From: JAFGBI01 sp964480725
GTDB lineage: Bacteria > Myxococcota_A > Polyangia > Polyangiales > Polyangiaceae
Direction of reading: 5' to 3'
Assembly: GCA_964480725.1 (NCBI GenBank)
Contig: CAYZQO010000033.1
Coordinates: forward strand, 1-64,000
Length of the DNA: 64,000 nucleotides
Shown: positions 17,062 through 26,548 of the stretch, in pieces
How positions within the stretch are numbered: the first letter of the stretch is position 1
How the letters are laid out: each line of letters begins with the position of its first letter
Notes under the pieces: generated by a model
Seen by the model: the letters and a program-made list of their open reading frames with translations, nothing else
What the model was told of the DNA's origin: nothing
Database searches by the model: none
Position numbers and translations under genes: made by a program

Positions 17062-18885
17062 TCAGCGCGTCTCGATGATCACCGGCACCTGAACGTGGGG
17101 CCGGACGCCCTTCACGTCGAAGACGCGGAAGGGCTTCTCCTTGCCCTTGAGCTGCGCGGGGGGCAGCTCCTCGTACTCGAACTTGTTCTTGAGGCGGGCG
17201 AGCGTCCCCTCGCTCACCAGGATTTGCCCGGCGCTCGCGACGCCGCACAGGCGCGCGCTCGTGTTCGCCGTGTCCCCGATCACGGTGTAGGAGAGCGCCT
17301 TCGAGCTGCCGATGTAGCCGGCGACCAGGGCCCCCGTGTGGATCCCGATCCCCATCGCTAGCGGCGGGTGGCCATGCTCCGCGCGCGCGAGGTTGAAGCG
17401 ACCGAGCGCGCTCATCTGGTCGAGCGCGCAGCTGACCGCCCGGATGGGGTCGTCCGGGTGCGCCACCGGGGCGCCCCAGAGCGCCATGATCCCGTCCCCC
17501 ATGAACTTGTCCAAGGTCCCCTCGAACTTGAACAGGACCTCGACCATCTGCTCGAAGTACTCGTTGAGCATCTCCACGATGCTCTCCGGATCGGCGCCCT
17601 CGCTCATGCGGGTGAAGCCGCGGATGTCGGAGTTGAACACGGTGCACTCCGCGACCATCTGGCCCCCCTTTTTCACCTCGAGCTCGCCGCTGAGGACGCG
17701 CTCGGCGATGTTGGGGGAGAGCAGCCGGCTGAACCGCTCACGGTTGACGATCTCCTGCTCGATCTTCCGGGCCAGAATGTTGATCTCGATGAACATCGCG
17801 GCCTGACCGGCGATGCTGGTCACGATCTCGAGATCCTTGGGCTGGAACTGGGCCAGGGTTTCGCTGTCGAGCCAGAGCACGCCGAGGATCTCCTTGTCGT
17901 GCAGCAGCGGCGCCACGATGGCGCTGGAGATCCGGTTCAGGATCATGCTCTTGCCCTTCGAAGCGGCAAAATCCATCGCCGCGTCGTGGGTCAGGACCGT
18001 CGCCCGCTCCGCGATCACGTGGTTCATGATCGTGGTGGAGACGGTGATCGGAAGCTCGGTGCCGTCACGACGGAGGCTGGCCCGCGGCTCGAGCACACCG
18101 GCGTCGTCGCGCAGGAAGATCACCCCCCGATCCGCGCGCACGAAGCGGAAGATGTTCTCCAGGATCTTGTCGAGCAGCCGCTGCAGATCGCGCTCCAAAG
18201 CGATCTCGCGCGACAGCTCGTAGGAAAGACGGAGCCGCTCGTAGTCGGCAGCGAGCTGTTGGGGGTTCTGGGCAATCTCGTCGTGCGGGAGGAATTTCTT
18301 GGTGGCCGCGATCTGGGTGCCGATCGCGCGGGCCTGGTCGTTGACCGAGATCCGAGTGGCCCCGGTCGGCACCCGCGCCCCCGGCGACTCCGGCAAGACG
18401 GGCATCGCGGACGTGCCGCGCGGACCAGTTGCAGGGGCGCCGAAGGAAACCTGCGGCACGAGCGCCGCGACGGGAGACGCCTCGACCATGCCAGCGGCGC
18501 TCACGGGGGGCGGCGCCGGGACTGGCTCCGCGGACTGCCAGCTACCGGCGGCAGGGCCAGCGGGGACGACCCCGGTGATGGGCGGCGGAAGCGGCTGTCC
18601 GGAGCCGTCGTCGAAGCGGGCGCGCGTGGACCCGAGCGCGATGTCGTCGCCGTGGCGCAGCGCCCGCTCCCCGGCCACCCGATCCCCATTCACGTAGGTG
18701 CCGTTGAGGCTCCCGAGATCGCGAAGGACGAAGCCTTCGGGCCGCTGCTCGATCGTGCAGTGCTCCTTGGAGACGATCTTGTCGAGCAGCTGGATGGTGT
18801 TGCTCGGGTGGCGACCGAGCGAGTTGTGCAGGCGCAGCTCCACCACCTGCTGACCTTCAGGGGTAGCGAGGAGCAGCCGGGCCAT
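17062..18885 (-). CDS. FHA-GAF-class III adenylate cyclase
   Basis: 607 residues. An N-terminal FHA phosphothreonine-binding domain (about 20-85: LGRHPSNTIQL, SKEHCTI, LGSLNGTYVNG) is followed by a Pro/Ala linker, a GAF domain (about 215-375, starting LSYELSREIALERDLQRLLDKI), and a class III cyclase domain (about 415-590). The metal-binding Asp residues are in FNSDIRGFTRM and KFMGDGIMALWG; Lys in LDKFMGD and Thr/Asp in VIGDTANTSARL favour ATP over GTP. Predicted to make cAMP in response to a ligand or phosphorylated partner. The architecture is common in myxobacteria. Divergent from glpK. Confidence 0.92.
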   Translation of the reverse strand: MARLLLATPEGQQVVELRLHNSLGRHPSNTIQLLDKIVSKEHCTIEQRPEGFVLRDLGSLNGTYVNGDRVAGERALRHGDDIALGSTRARFDDGSGQPLPPPITGVVPAGPAAGSWQSAEPVPAPPPVSAAGMVEASPVAALVPQVSFGAPATGPRGTSAMPVLPESPGARVPTGATRISVNDQARAIGTQIAATKKFLPHDEIAQNPQQLAADYERLRLSYELSREIALERDLQRLLDKILENIFRFVRADRGVIFLRDDAGVLEPRASLRRDGTELPITVSTTIMNHVIAERATVLTHDAAMDFAASKGKSMILNRISSAIVAPLLHDKEILGVLWLDSETLAQFQPKDLEIVTSIAGQAAMFIEINILARKIEQEIVNRERFSRLLSPNIAERVLSGELEVKKGGQMVAECTVFNSDIRGFTRMSEGADPESIVEMLNEYFEQMVEVLFKFEGTLDKFMGDGIMALWGAPVAHPDDPIRAVSCALDQMSALGRFNLARAEHGHPPLAMGIGIHTGALVAGYIGSSKALSYTVIGDTANTSARLCGVASAGQILVSEGTLARLKNKFEYEELPPAQLKGKEKPFRVFDVKGVRPHVQVPVIIETR

Positions 18886-19058
18886 GATCCGAATCCCTAC
18901 GCTAGCGTCGCGCCCGTGGCACGACAAGACTCGAGCCTTTTCGAGGGGAGCTAGCGGGAAACGCCGTTGTTCCGCGGCCGGCATGACCCCGGGGCCGGAC
19001 GCCGGCGACCGCGCCTCGCGCGCGGCGCGCGCGAGGCCCGATCTGGTATCGTGGGCCG

Positions 19059-20681
19059 GTGACGCCCTCCCTCTTGCTCGCCGTCGACCAGGGCACCACC
19101 GGCACGACCGCGCTCGTGATGGATCTGTCGGGGCACGTGGTGGGGCGCGCGAGCCGCGAGCTGCCGCAGCATTTCCCCGAGCCGGGCTGGGTGGAACACG
19201 ACCCCAACGAGCTGTGGGAGACAGTGGTCGACGCCATCGCGGACGGGCTCCATTCGGCGGGTGTCGGGGGCGCCGCGGGCGGCCAGGGCGCAGCGATCGC
19301 CGCCATCGGGATCACCAACCAGCGGGAGACGACGCTGCTCTGGGATCGAAGCACCGGCCAGCCGATGCGCCGAGCCATCGTCTGGCAGGATCGCCGCACC
19401 GCGGCCGCCTGCGCCGAGCTGCGTGCCCGCGGTCACGAGCCGGAGGTCCGCGCCGCGACCGGACTGGTCCTGGACCCGTATTTCTCCGGCACCAAGATCG
19501 CCTGGGCGCTCGCGGAGAGCCCGGCGCTCCGCCGCCGCGCCGAGGGCGGCGCCGTCGCCTTCGGCACCGTGGACTCCTACCTGGTGCTGCGCCTCGCCGG
19601 CGGACCCGCCGCGGGGGCGCCGCACGTCACCGATGTCACCAACGCCTCGCGCACGCTGCTCCTCGACCTGGAGCGCCGCGCCTTCAGCCCGCACCTGTGC
19701 GCGCTCTTCGGCGTCCCGACCGCCATGCTGCCGCGGATCGTGCCCTCCGCGGGGATCGTCGCGCGAACGTCAGGGTGCCCCGGCCTCCCCGACGGGGTGC
19801 CCATCGCGGGGATCGCGGGGGATCAGCAAGCGGCGCTCTTCGGCCAGGCTTGCTTCGCGCCCGGCGACGCCAAGTGCACCTACGGCACCGGCGCCTTCGT
19901 GCTGGTCAACACGGGAACGAGGCCGCTCTCGAGCCGCTGCGGGCTCGTCAGCACGGTCGCGTGGCAGATCGGCGACGAAACCACCTACGCGCTGGAGGGC
20001 AGCGCCTTCGTGGCCGGCGCCGCCGTGCAGTGGCTCCGGGACGGGCTCGGTCTCATCGCGACGGCGGCGGAGGTGGAGGCGCTCGCGCTCCGCGTGGACT
20101 CGAGCGACGGGGTGGTGTTCGTCCCCGCGCTCACCGGCCTCGGGGCACCGCACTGGGATCCGGCCGCTCGCGGCGTTATCGCCGGCATCACCCGCCGCAC
20201 GAGCGCCGCGCACCTCGCACGGGCGACGCTGGAAGGCATCGCCCACGAAATCGACGACCTGCTCACCGCGATCGCCGGTGACCTCGGCGCGCCGGTGAAG
20301 ACCCTGCGAGTCGATGGCGGCGCCGCGGCGAACGACCTCCTGCTGACGCTCCAGTGCGATCTGTCCGGCGTCCGAGTCGAGCGCCCGCGGGATCTCGAGT
20401 CCACCGCCCGCGGAGCCGCGATGCTGGCGGGGATCGGCGTCGGACTGTTCACGAGCCCCGCCGACGCCGCCCGCATGCTGGAGGTCGAGCGGACCTTCCG
20501 GCCCCGCTGCTCCGACGGCGAGCGCGAGTCCCGCCGCGCGCGCTGGCGCGACGCCGTCGCGCGGACGCACTCGGATCACGAGCCGGGCCCCGGGGAAGGC
20601 CCCCGCGACGGCAGGAGCGGGCTCGCGGCGCCGGGCCAGTGCGGCCATCGGTTTGATTGCCGCGAAAAACCAACGACCTAG
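19059..20681 (+). CDS. glpK: Glycerol kinase
   Basis: Phosphorylates glycerol to sn-glycerol-3-phosphate. FGGY fold with VDQGTTGTTALVMD at the N-terminus, TNQRETTLLWD and WQDRRTAAAC (glycerol-binding Arg-Glu and Trp), GDQQAALFGQACF, YGTGAFVLVNTG, the second signature GGAAANDLLLTLQCDLSGV and ALEGSAFVAGAAVQW. At 540 residues it is about 40 longer than E. coli GlpK; the extra residues are a polar C-terminal tail. GTG start at 19059. No glpF or glpD is nearby. A hairpin-T-tract terminator follows. Confidence 0.94.
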   Translation: MTPSLLLAVDQGTTGTTALVMDLSGHVVGRASRELPQHFPEPGWVEHDPNELWETVVDAIADGLHSAGVGGAAGGQGAAIAAIGITNQRETTLLWDRSTGQPMRRAIVWQDRRTAAACAELRARGHEPEVRAATGLVLDPYFSGTKIAWALAESPALRRRAEGGAVAFGTVDSYLVLRLAGGPAAGAPHVTDVTNASRTLLLDLERRAFSPHLCALFGVPTAMLPRIVPSAGIVARTSGCPGLPDGVPIAGIAGDQQAALFGQACFAPGDAKCTYGTGAFVLVNTGTRPLSSRCGLVSTVAWQIGDETTYALEGSAFVAGAAVQWLRDGLGLIATAAEVEALALRVDSSDGVVFVPALTGLGAPHWDPAARGVIAGITRRTSAAHLARATLEGIAHEIDDLLTAIAGDLGAPVKTLRVDGGAAANDLLLTLQCDLSGVRVERPRDLESTARGAAMLAGIGVGLFTSPADAARMLEVERTFRPRCSDGERESRRARWRDAVARTHSDHEPGPGEGPRDGRSGLAAPGQCGHRFDCREKPTT

Positions 20682-20736
20682 AACCCCACCCCAGCAGCAG
20701 AGCTCGCCGACGGCGCCCCAGGGATTCGCCCCCCTC

Positions 20737-20770
20737 GCCCCTGGCAACCAGTGGTGCCAGGGGGCTTTTT
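20737..20770 (+). terminator. Rho-independent terminator after glpK
   Basis: CCCCTGGCA (20738-20746) pairs with TGCCAGGGG (20755-20763) across the loop ACCAGTGG, followed by GC and five T at 20766-20770. It is 56 bases past the glpK stop and before the UPF0158 gene. Confidence 0.8.
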
Positions 20771-20906
20771 CCGGGACGCCGGCGCAGATGGCGTACCGTT
20801 TGTCGCTCTAGGAGGGGCGGCGGGGGCTGGCGTATGATGCCCTCCCGCAGCGCGTCGCGGCCGGACGTTCCTGGCCGTCAACGATAGAGGGCGAGGCACG
20901 ATCAAG

Positions 20907-21653
20907 ATGGACGAAGCGCAAGTGATTGCAGAGCCGGCCGGCGAGGGGCAGGCGGTTCCGGTCGACTGGGAGGCGCTGGAGGATGCGTTCGAGAACAACG
21001 CGCCGGAGGTGCACAGCTACCTGCGACTCATCGACGGCGAGGTCCTGCGCGTGGTGGACGGCATCGCCGACCCGGAGATGCACTCGCGCATCGCGTCCGA
21101 TGCCGCCTACCTCCGTATCGACCCGGTCAGCTCCCGGGAGCAATACCGCTGGATGGAGCGCTTCATCCCGATGGTGGAGGACCCACCGCTCCGCGACCGG
21201 CTGACCGCGGCGATCGACGGCAAGGGCGCCTTCCGCCGGTTCAAGGACGTCCTGATGGGGTTCGGCCCCGAGCGGGAGCGTTGGTTCGCCTTCCGCAGCG
21301 AGCGGCTGCGGGTGTTCATGGAGGCATGGCTCACCGCGCATGCCCTGCACGCCGTGCCCCGCCCGGCCTGGCCCGCCGAGGATCAGAAGCCCAAGGAGTC
21401 CGCCACGCTCACCGCGGAGCAGATCGCGAACCGACGAGCGCGCAGCTCCGAGTCGCTGCGGCGGCAACTGCGGGACGTGGCCGAGGCGCTCGGGGCCCGC
21501 GACCTCGAGAAGGTCCTCGCCTTCGCGGAGTTCGTGAAGGCCCGGCGCGCCGCCCGGGGCTTCGGACCTCGCGGTGAGGGGACGGACACCCCCGACGACG
21601 CGGCAGCGCCGCCCGCGGACGAGCCTGCGACCATAGAGTCGGCGGACGGCTGA
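20907..21653 (+). CDS. UPF0158-family protein
   Basis: 248 residues. The first ~150 residues match the UPF0158 pattern: VDWEALEDAFENNAPEVHSYL with a LIDGEVLRV strand, then FIPMVEDPPLRDRLTAAIDGKGAFRRFKDVL and RERWFAFRSERLRVFMEAWL. The family has no established function. A helical, charged region and an acidic Pro/Ala tail follow. ATG 20907. Its TGA overlaps the ATG of the next gene (TGATGG), so the two are probably co-translated. Confidence 0.85.
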   Translation: MDEAQVIAEPAGEGQAVPVDWEALEDAFENNAPEVHSYLRLIDGEVLRVVDGIADPEMHSRIASDAAYLRIDPVSSREQYRWMERFIPMVEDPPLRDRLTAAIDGKGAFRRFKDVLMGFGPERERWFAFRSERLRVFMEAWLTAHALHAVPRPAWPAEDQKPKESATLTAEQIANRRARSSESLRRQLRDVAEALGARDLEKVLAFAEFVKARRAARGFGPRGEGTDTPDDAAAPPADEPATIESADG

Positions 21654-22333
21654 TGGCGTGGAGCGGCTGGCCCGCCCTTGGCCTGCTCGCCGTGCTGGCA
21701 GCGAGTCTCCCGGCGGTGGCGACTGCCGAGCCGGTGGTCGTCGACCGCACCGTCGTCCGCTTCGTCGCGTCGGAAACCGGCGGCGTTCGCGCTCCGCGCT
21801 TCATCTACGCGCGAGAGCTAGCGTTCGAAGCGCGCCTGGAGGCGCTCGGTGACCCCGACCACGCGCCCGGGGCGGCCCCCCTCGCCCGGCACGTGCGCGC
21901 CGCACTCGAACGACACGTGGCGGAAACCCTGCTGTCGAGCTCTCGGATCGACCCGCCGCCCTCCAAGACGGAGCTCGGCGCCGTCACGCGCGCGGCGCGA
22001 GCAATGCTCGCCGAACGAGCCGGAGGGCCCGCGGCCCTGCAGGCCGCCGCCGACGCCGAGCAGGTCGGCGAGCAGTTGCTGCAGCGGATCGCGGCGCGCC
22101 AAGCGCGTGCCAGCCTCTACGTCGATCGCATGGTCGCGCCGATGCTCGAGCCCACGGAGGCCGAGCTCCGTGCCGCCCACCGGCAGAGCCAGTATCGGTC
22201 GCTGGACTACGAGCGGGTGCGTCCCGCGCTGACACGTTGGGTGGTGAGCCGACGGCTGACGACGGCCGTCGTCGCGCATTTCCAGGCGGCGCGGTCCCGC
22301 GTTGCGATCACGATCCTCGATCCCGCCGGGTGA
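21653..22333 (+). CDS. Periplasmic helical protein, SurA-N-like (low certainty)
   Basis: 226 residues. Signal peptide with cleavage likely after AVATA (about 26). The mature part is largely alpha-helical, with RFIYARELAFEARLEALG, ALERHVAETLLSSSRID, and QLLQRIAARQARASLYVDRMVAPMLEPTEAELRAAH. This layout recalls the N-terminal chaperone domain of SurA/PpiD-type proteins, but there is no PPIase domain. I do not recognise a named family. Coupled to the UPF0158 gene by an overlapping stop/start. Confidence 0.7.
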   Translation: MAWSGWPALGLLAVLAASLPAVATAEPVVVDRTVVRFVASETGGVRAPRFIYARELAFEARLEALGDPDHAPGAAPLARHVRAALERHVAETLLSSSRIDPPPSKTELGAVTRAARAMLAERAGGPAALQAAADAEQVGEQLLQRIAARQARASLYVDRMVAPMLEPTEAELRAAHRQSQYRSLDYERVRPALTRWVVSRRLTTAVVAHFQAARSRVAITILDPAG

Positions 22334-22534
22334 TCCCCGCCCCCGGATCACGGCCCTCACGACCCGGCCGGAGGAGGAGCGGCTCTCCTTCGAAGCCGAC
22401 GGCGCCCACGACGCCACCCGGGACCCGTCGCTCCGCCCATGGCGTCCCTCCGTCGGGGCCACCCCGGTCGAGCCCGGCGGCGGGGCGCCCCATGATGCTG
22501 GCGCCCCCGGCCACAAGCCGGCAGGATCCGCCGG

Positions 22535-24367
22535 GTGCCGCACGGGTGGTTGCTCACGTTGCCCACGGTAGCGGCCGCGCTGGCGGGGCTGCCGCTGGTA
22601 CGCCTGCTCTACCGGCGACGGCGCGTCCCCGGCGCGCTGCCGCTCGCGGCGGTCGCCTGCCTGGTGATCGTCTGGTGCCTCGCGTACTCGGCGGTGCTCG
22701 TCGTCCCGCAGGTTTCGGCCAAGGTCGTGCTGCTGACGGTCGAGTACGTCGCCGTGTGCACCGTGCCGCCGCTCTGGCTGGTGATGGTGCTCGAGGTGGT
22801 GGCGGCGGCGCGGCGATGGTACTCGCGCCGCCTGGCGGCGGCCGCGCTCGGTGCCCCGACGCTCGTCGGCGTGGCCCTCACGGTGACGAACGAGGCGCAC
22901 CGCCTGGTGTGGCGCGCCACCCGCCCGGTGGGGGTGGGCGACGCGGTCACGGTGGTGATCGATCCGGGGTACGCCTTCTGGGGCATCATCGGCTTCGCCT
23001 ATGCGTGCGTCGCCGTCGGCGCCGCGATCCTCGTGGGCACGGTGGTGATTGGCTCCCCAATGCTGCGGCGACAGGCCAGCCGCGTCATCGTGGGCTCGGT
23101 GATGCCGATCGGGGTCAACGCCCTGTTCCTCGCGCGGTTGACGCCGTTCGAGGACTACGATCCGACCGCCGTGGCCGCCATGATCGCGGTCGCCGTCTGG
23201 ACCGACGGGCTGCTGACCGCGCGCTTGCCCACCCTCGCCCCGCTGATCCGGGATCGGGTCTTCGGCGCCATGGGCGACGCCGTCATCGTGGTCGACACGC
23301 AGGACCGGATCGTCGATCTGAACCCCGCCGCGTCCCGGCTCCTGGGGGCGGCGAGCGCGACGCGGGACGTGCGGGTCGCGGCCCTGCTGCCGCCCGACGC
23401 CTGGCGGCGCGCGCTGGCCGCCGGCCCCCACCCGTCCGAGCTCGAGCTGTCGGACGCCGGCGAGCCGCGAACCTTCGAGGCGCGCGTGGAGCCCGTCTCC
23501 GGAGCCCGCGGCGCCCTGCTGGGGCGACTGCTCCTGTTGCGGGAGGTGACCGCGTCCGTGCGCGCCAGAGACGCCCGGATCCGGCTGACGCGGATGGAGG
23601 CGTCGACCGCCATGGTGGCGGGGATCGCTTACCGCATCGAGGCGCTGCTGCAGACCATCCGCGGCCACGCGCAGGCGGCGTCTCCCGTGGACCCCACCGT
23701 GGCCAAACACCTGGCGGGCATCGTGGAGACGACCGCGGTGGGCGACGCCCTCGTGGAGCAGATGCTCCGGTGCTCCCGCGACGTGCTCGTCGCCCACCGC
23801 CCACTCCACCTCGGATCCCTGGTCGGTCGCGTGGTGAGCGAGGAACGCGCCCATCTGCCCCCGAGCGTCACCGTGAGCTTTGCGGCAAGCGCCGGCCGGC
23901 TCGAAATCCTGGGCGACCAGCAGGGCCTCGAGGAGCTCGTGGCGACGCTGCTCCGCAACGCCCGCGAGGCCATCGAGCGTGAGGGCGCGATCACCGTCAC
24001 GGTGGACCTGCACGACACCGTGTTCGGCGTGGAGGTGGAGGGCGGCGTTCGCCTCCCGCCGGGGCCCCACGTCCGCCTCGCCGTCCACGACGACGGGGTC
24101 GGAATGGACCCGGCGACGGCGGCGCGCATGCTCGAGCCGTTCTTCACGACCAAGGGCCTCGGCCGCGGGCTGGAGCTGGCGGTCGCCCACGGCACGGTGC
24201 TCGGTCACCGCGGTGAGATCGCCGTCGACACGGCCCCCGGCGGCGGCACCACCGTCGCCGTCTACCTACCCGCCATCTCCCCGCGCGGTCGAATCCGCGA
24301 TGTCGGGGTCCCGCGCTCGAGCGCCGCGGGCGCGACGAGCCCCCCGGGGTCGCACGTCCCCCGCTGA
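22535..24367 (+). CDS. 7TM-PAS histidine kinase-like protein lacking the phospho-acceptor His
   Basis: 610 residues. Seven or eight N-terminal membrane helices (to about 225) resemble the HisKA_7TM input module. A PAS domain follows (about 235-345: VFGAMGDAVIVVDTQDRIVDLNPAASRLLG), then a dimerisation segment, then a HATPase domain (about 400-590) with the N box LLRNAREAIE, G1 HDDGVGMDP, F/G2 FFTTKGLGRGLELA and GGGTTVAVYLP. In the dimerisation helix the usual GGIAHDFNNLL is AGIAYRIEALL: the phospho-acceptor His is Tyr366. Phosphotransfer in the normal way looks impossible, while ATP binding looks intact. GTG start at 22535; no response regulator adjacent. Confidence 0.85.
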   Translation: MPHGWLLTLPTVAAALAGLPLVRLLYRRRRVPGALPLAAVACLVIVWCLAYSAVLVVPQVSAKVVLLTVEYVAVCTVPPLWLVMVLEVVAAARRWYSRRLAAAALGAPTLVGVALTVTNEAHRLVWRATRPVGVGDAVTVVIDPGYAFWGIIGFAYACVAVGAAILVGTVVIGSPMLRRQASRVIVGSVMPIGVNALFLARLTPFEDYDPTAVAAMIAVAVWTDGLLTARLPTLAPLIRDRVFGAMGDAVIVVDTQDRIVDLNPAASRLLGAASATRDVRVAALLPPDAWRRALAAGPHPSELELSDAGEPRTFEARVEPVSGARGALLGRLLLLREVTASVRARDARIRLTRMEASTAMVAGIAYRIEALLQTIRGHAQAASPVDPTVAKHLAGIVETTAVGDALVEQMLRCSRDVLVAHRPLHLGSLVGRVVSEERAHLPPSVTVSFAASAGRLEILGDQQGLEELVATLLRNAREAIEREGAITVTVDLHDTVFGVEVEGGVRLPPGPHVRLAVHDDGVGMDPATAARMLEPFFTTKGLGRGLELAVAHGTVLGHRGEIAVDTAPGGGTTVAVYLPAISPRGRIRDVGVPRSSAAGATSPPGSHVPR

Positions 24368-24389
24368 ACCCTCCGGGCCTAGTCGCCGT

Positions 24390-25361
24390 TCACCACTTGA
24401 CGGTGACGGTGGGCGGCTGGACCTGCACCTCAACGTTGGCGACGTCGACGGTGACCGGGGCGGCCACCGAGCCGTGCTTGGCGGTCCTCAGCTCGACCGG
24501 CAGCGCCGCGACGTCGACACGCGGCACCACCTGCTCGGCCCGGAGCGCACGCACCACCTCCGGCGGACCGACGACGGTGACCATGACGCGACTGGGGTTG
24601 CAGGAACCGCCGGCCACGCCGACCACCTCCACGGGGAGGCGCTCGAACTTGGCCTCGTGAGTCTGCCTCGCGATTCGCACGGTCACCGTCGTGCTGGTGA
24701 TCTCGAGGTAGGTCACGCGCTGCGGAGGAGCGTCGATGGCGATGGGTCGTCGGTAGACCCCCTCCGTCAAACCGGTCACGTCGAAGGCGGCCAGGCGCAC
24801 GTACTGCATCACCTCGACCATTCGCTTCGGCCCCCGCACGGTCACGGCGCTCGGGTCCACCGTGGGCTGCCCCGCCACCACGGTCCCCTCGGCGGGCTCC
24901 CCCGAGATGGCGGCCTGGAAGGGGGTGATCCGAGTGATCACGTCCTGCCACTCGAGCTCGATGCGGGGCGGATCGAAGATGGTCGCGGCGATGCCGGGCG
25001 GCAGCGAGAGCATCGAGGCGTCGAAGGTGACCGCCGGTCGCTCGCCGTCGCGCAGGTCCAGCTCGATCGGGGGAATGGGCTTGTCCCGCAGCAACTGCTC
25101 CAGCGCGCGCGCCGAACCGCGCAACGTGACGTACACGTTGGGCGGGATCTGCGTCATCAGCTCGCGGCTGGCCGACTCGGGCGGCTGACGAACGAAGATC
25201 CCAACCGGGAAAGACCGATCGATCGCCTCCTCCACGCGGTTCAAGTAGATGAACAGCCCGACCGCGAAGACGAGCGAGATCGCCTTGAGCCCGGGGTTGT
25301 CCAGGACGGCGCGCAGCAAGCGTGCGCCGAGCCAGGCGAGGGCAGCCTCCGGTCGCTTCAC
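24390..25361 (-). CDS. cdaR: YbbR-domain protein CdaR
   Basis: 323 residues. One N-terminal membrane anchor (LKAISLVFAVGLFIYLNRVEE), then repeated YbbR beta-rich domains outside the membrane; typical phrases are FPVGIFVRQPPE, NVYVTLRGSARAL, VTVRGPKRMVEVM and VVPRVDVAAL. CdaR binds and modulates the diadenylate cyclase CdaA in Firmicutes. Here it is translationally coupled to cdaA: its GTG (25361) overlaps the cdaA stop as GTGA. glmM, the usual third member, is absent from this locus. Confidence 0.9.
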   Translation of the reverse strand: MKRPEAALAWLGARLLRAVLDNPGLKAISLVFAVGLFIYLNRVEEAIDRSFPVGIFVRQPPESASRELMTQIPPNVYVTLRGSARALEQLLRDKPIPPIELDLRDGERPAVTFDASMLSLPPGIAATIFDPPRIELEWQDVITRITPFQAAISGEPAEGTVVAGQPTVDPSAVTVRGPKRMVEVMQYVRLAAFDVTGLTEGVYRRPIAIDAPPQRVTYLEITSTTVTVRIARQTHEAKFERLPVEVVGVAGGSCNPSRVMVTVVGPPEVVRALRAEQVVPRVDVAALPVELRTAKHGSVAAPVTVDVANVEVQVQPPTVTVKW

Positions 25362-26548
25362 CGCTGCGTGCCTCCACTGGGGGGCGCGTCCTCGTCCACG
25401 TCGAACTTGCCGCTCGCGCGCGACCCCGGGGACGCGATGGGCTCCGTGCCCCGGTCCGGCGCGCCGGCGGTCGCCCGGGGCGCCACCGCGCTGGCGACCG
25501 TGGCATCACCATCGCCCGCGGCGGACATCCGTGGACGGAGCGGTGCCGGCGGCGGCTGGCTCCGCGGCGGCGGCGGCTGGCTCCGCGTCGTCGCCCGCTC
25601 CTCGGGCGCCCGAGCGCCAAGTCCCGCGGCGGGATCCGCCTCGAAGCGCAGCGATTGCGTGGTCGACACGTCCTCCGACCGCTCTTCCTCCGCGCGCGGC
25701 GACGCCGTCGACAGAGGCGGCGGGACCGGCAACGCCGCGGGCTTGGGCTTGCGTCGCTGCTGCGGGTGGTAGATCGACTCTAGCGCGGAACGCAGCGAGG
25801 GCCCGTTGAGCTCACCGACGTGGTTGCCACTGAAGCAGTAGGAGATGGTCCCGCGCTCCTCGCTGACCACCACCACCACCGCGTCCGTCTCCTCAGTAAT
25901 CCCCAGCGCGGCCCGGTGGCGGGAGCCGAGATGCTGGGCGAGGACTCGCCCCTCCGGCATCGGGAAGAACACCCCGGCCTTGGCGATGCGGTGGTTGCGG
26001 ATGATCACAGCGCCGTCGTGGAGCTTGTTCATCCCCTCGGGGACGAAGAGGGAAACCAACAGCTCGCTGGTGACGACCGCGTCGATCTCCTTGCCCTTGT
26101 TCGCGCCGACGAACTCGTCGAGGTTCGCGTCCTGCTCGATGGCGATCAGCGCCCCGATGCGGTGACGGGCGAGGTCTGTCGCCGCTTCCACCACCTCGTC
26201 GAGCACCTGGGACGCCTTGGCCCGAACCTGACCGGGGAGCCAGGCCCGGCTGCCGACACGCTGCAGCCCGCGGCGAATGTCGCTCTGGAACACCACCACC
26301 ACCACCAGGATGAGGCTCGAGATGAGCGAGCCCAGTATGCCGAGCACCATCCGGAGCTGGAGCTGCTGGGCCACCACGTATAGGCCGAAGACGGCCAGGA
26401 GCCCGAGCGCGATGTGCTGGGCGCGGGTCCCCTTGAAGAGGAGCAGGACGCGATAGGTGACGTAGTAGACGATCAGGACGTCGAGACCGTCCCGGGCCAT
26501 CTCGATCCAGCCGCGCTGGCCGACGTAGGCGTTCAGTGCCTCAAGCAT
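25358..26548 (-). CDS. cdaA: Diadenylate cyclase CdaA (c-di-AMP synthase)
   Basis: 396 residues. Three N-terminal membrane helices (to about 88), then a DAC domain (about 95-265) with the catalytic motifs LHDGAVII (DGA at 178-180) and GSRHRAALG (RHR at 210-212), which bind metal and ATP. It joins two ATP into cyclic di-AMP. B. subtilis CdaA is about 273 residues; the extra ~125 residues here are a Pro/Arg/Ser-rich disordered tail. It lies in folP-cdaA-cdaR with overlapping ends, and a PgpH-like phosphodiesterase is divergent upstream of folP. Confidence 0.95.
   Translation of the reverse strand: MLEALNAYVGQRGWIEMARDGLDVLIVYYVTYRVLLLFKGTRAQHIALGLLAVFGLYVVAQQLQLRMVLGILGSLISSLILVVVVVFQSDIRRGLQRVGSRAWLPGQVRAKASQVLDEVVEAATDLARHRIGALIAIEQDANLDEFVGANKGKEIDAVVTSELLVSLFVPEGMNKLHDGAVIIRNHRIAKAGVFFPMPEGRVLAQHLGSRHRAALGITEETDAVVVVVSEERGTISYCFSGNHVGELNGPSLRSALESIYHPQQRRKPKPAALPVPPPLSTASPRAEEERSEDVSTTQSLRFEADPAAGLGARAPEERATTRSQPPPPRSQPPPAPLRPRMSAAGDGDATVASAVAPRATAGAPDRGTEPIASPGSRASGKFDVDEDAPPSGGTQR

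Noticed and set aside
20800..20838. TTGTCG...TATGAT as a promoter for the UPF0158 gene
   Set aside because: The spacer is 27 bases, too long for a sigma-70 promoter; only the -10-like TATGAT stands out.
21818..24208. 796-codon open frame on the minus strand under the histidine kinase gene
   Set aside because: Composition is rich in Arg, Gly, His and Asp with no domain; it is the antisense shadow of a GC-rich coding region.
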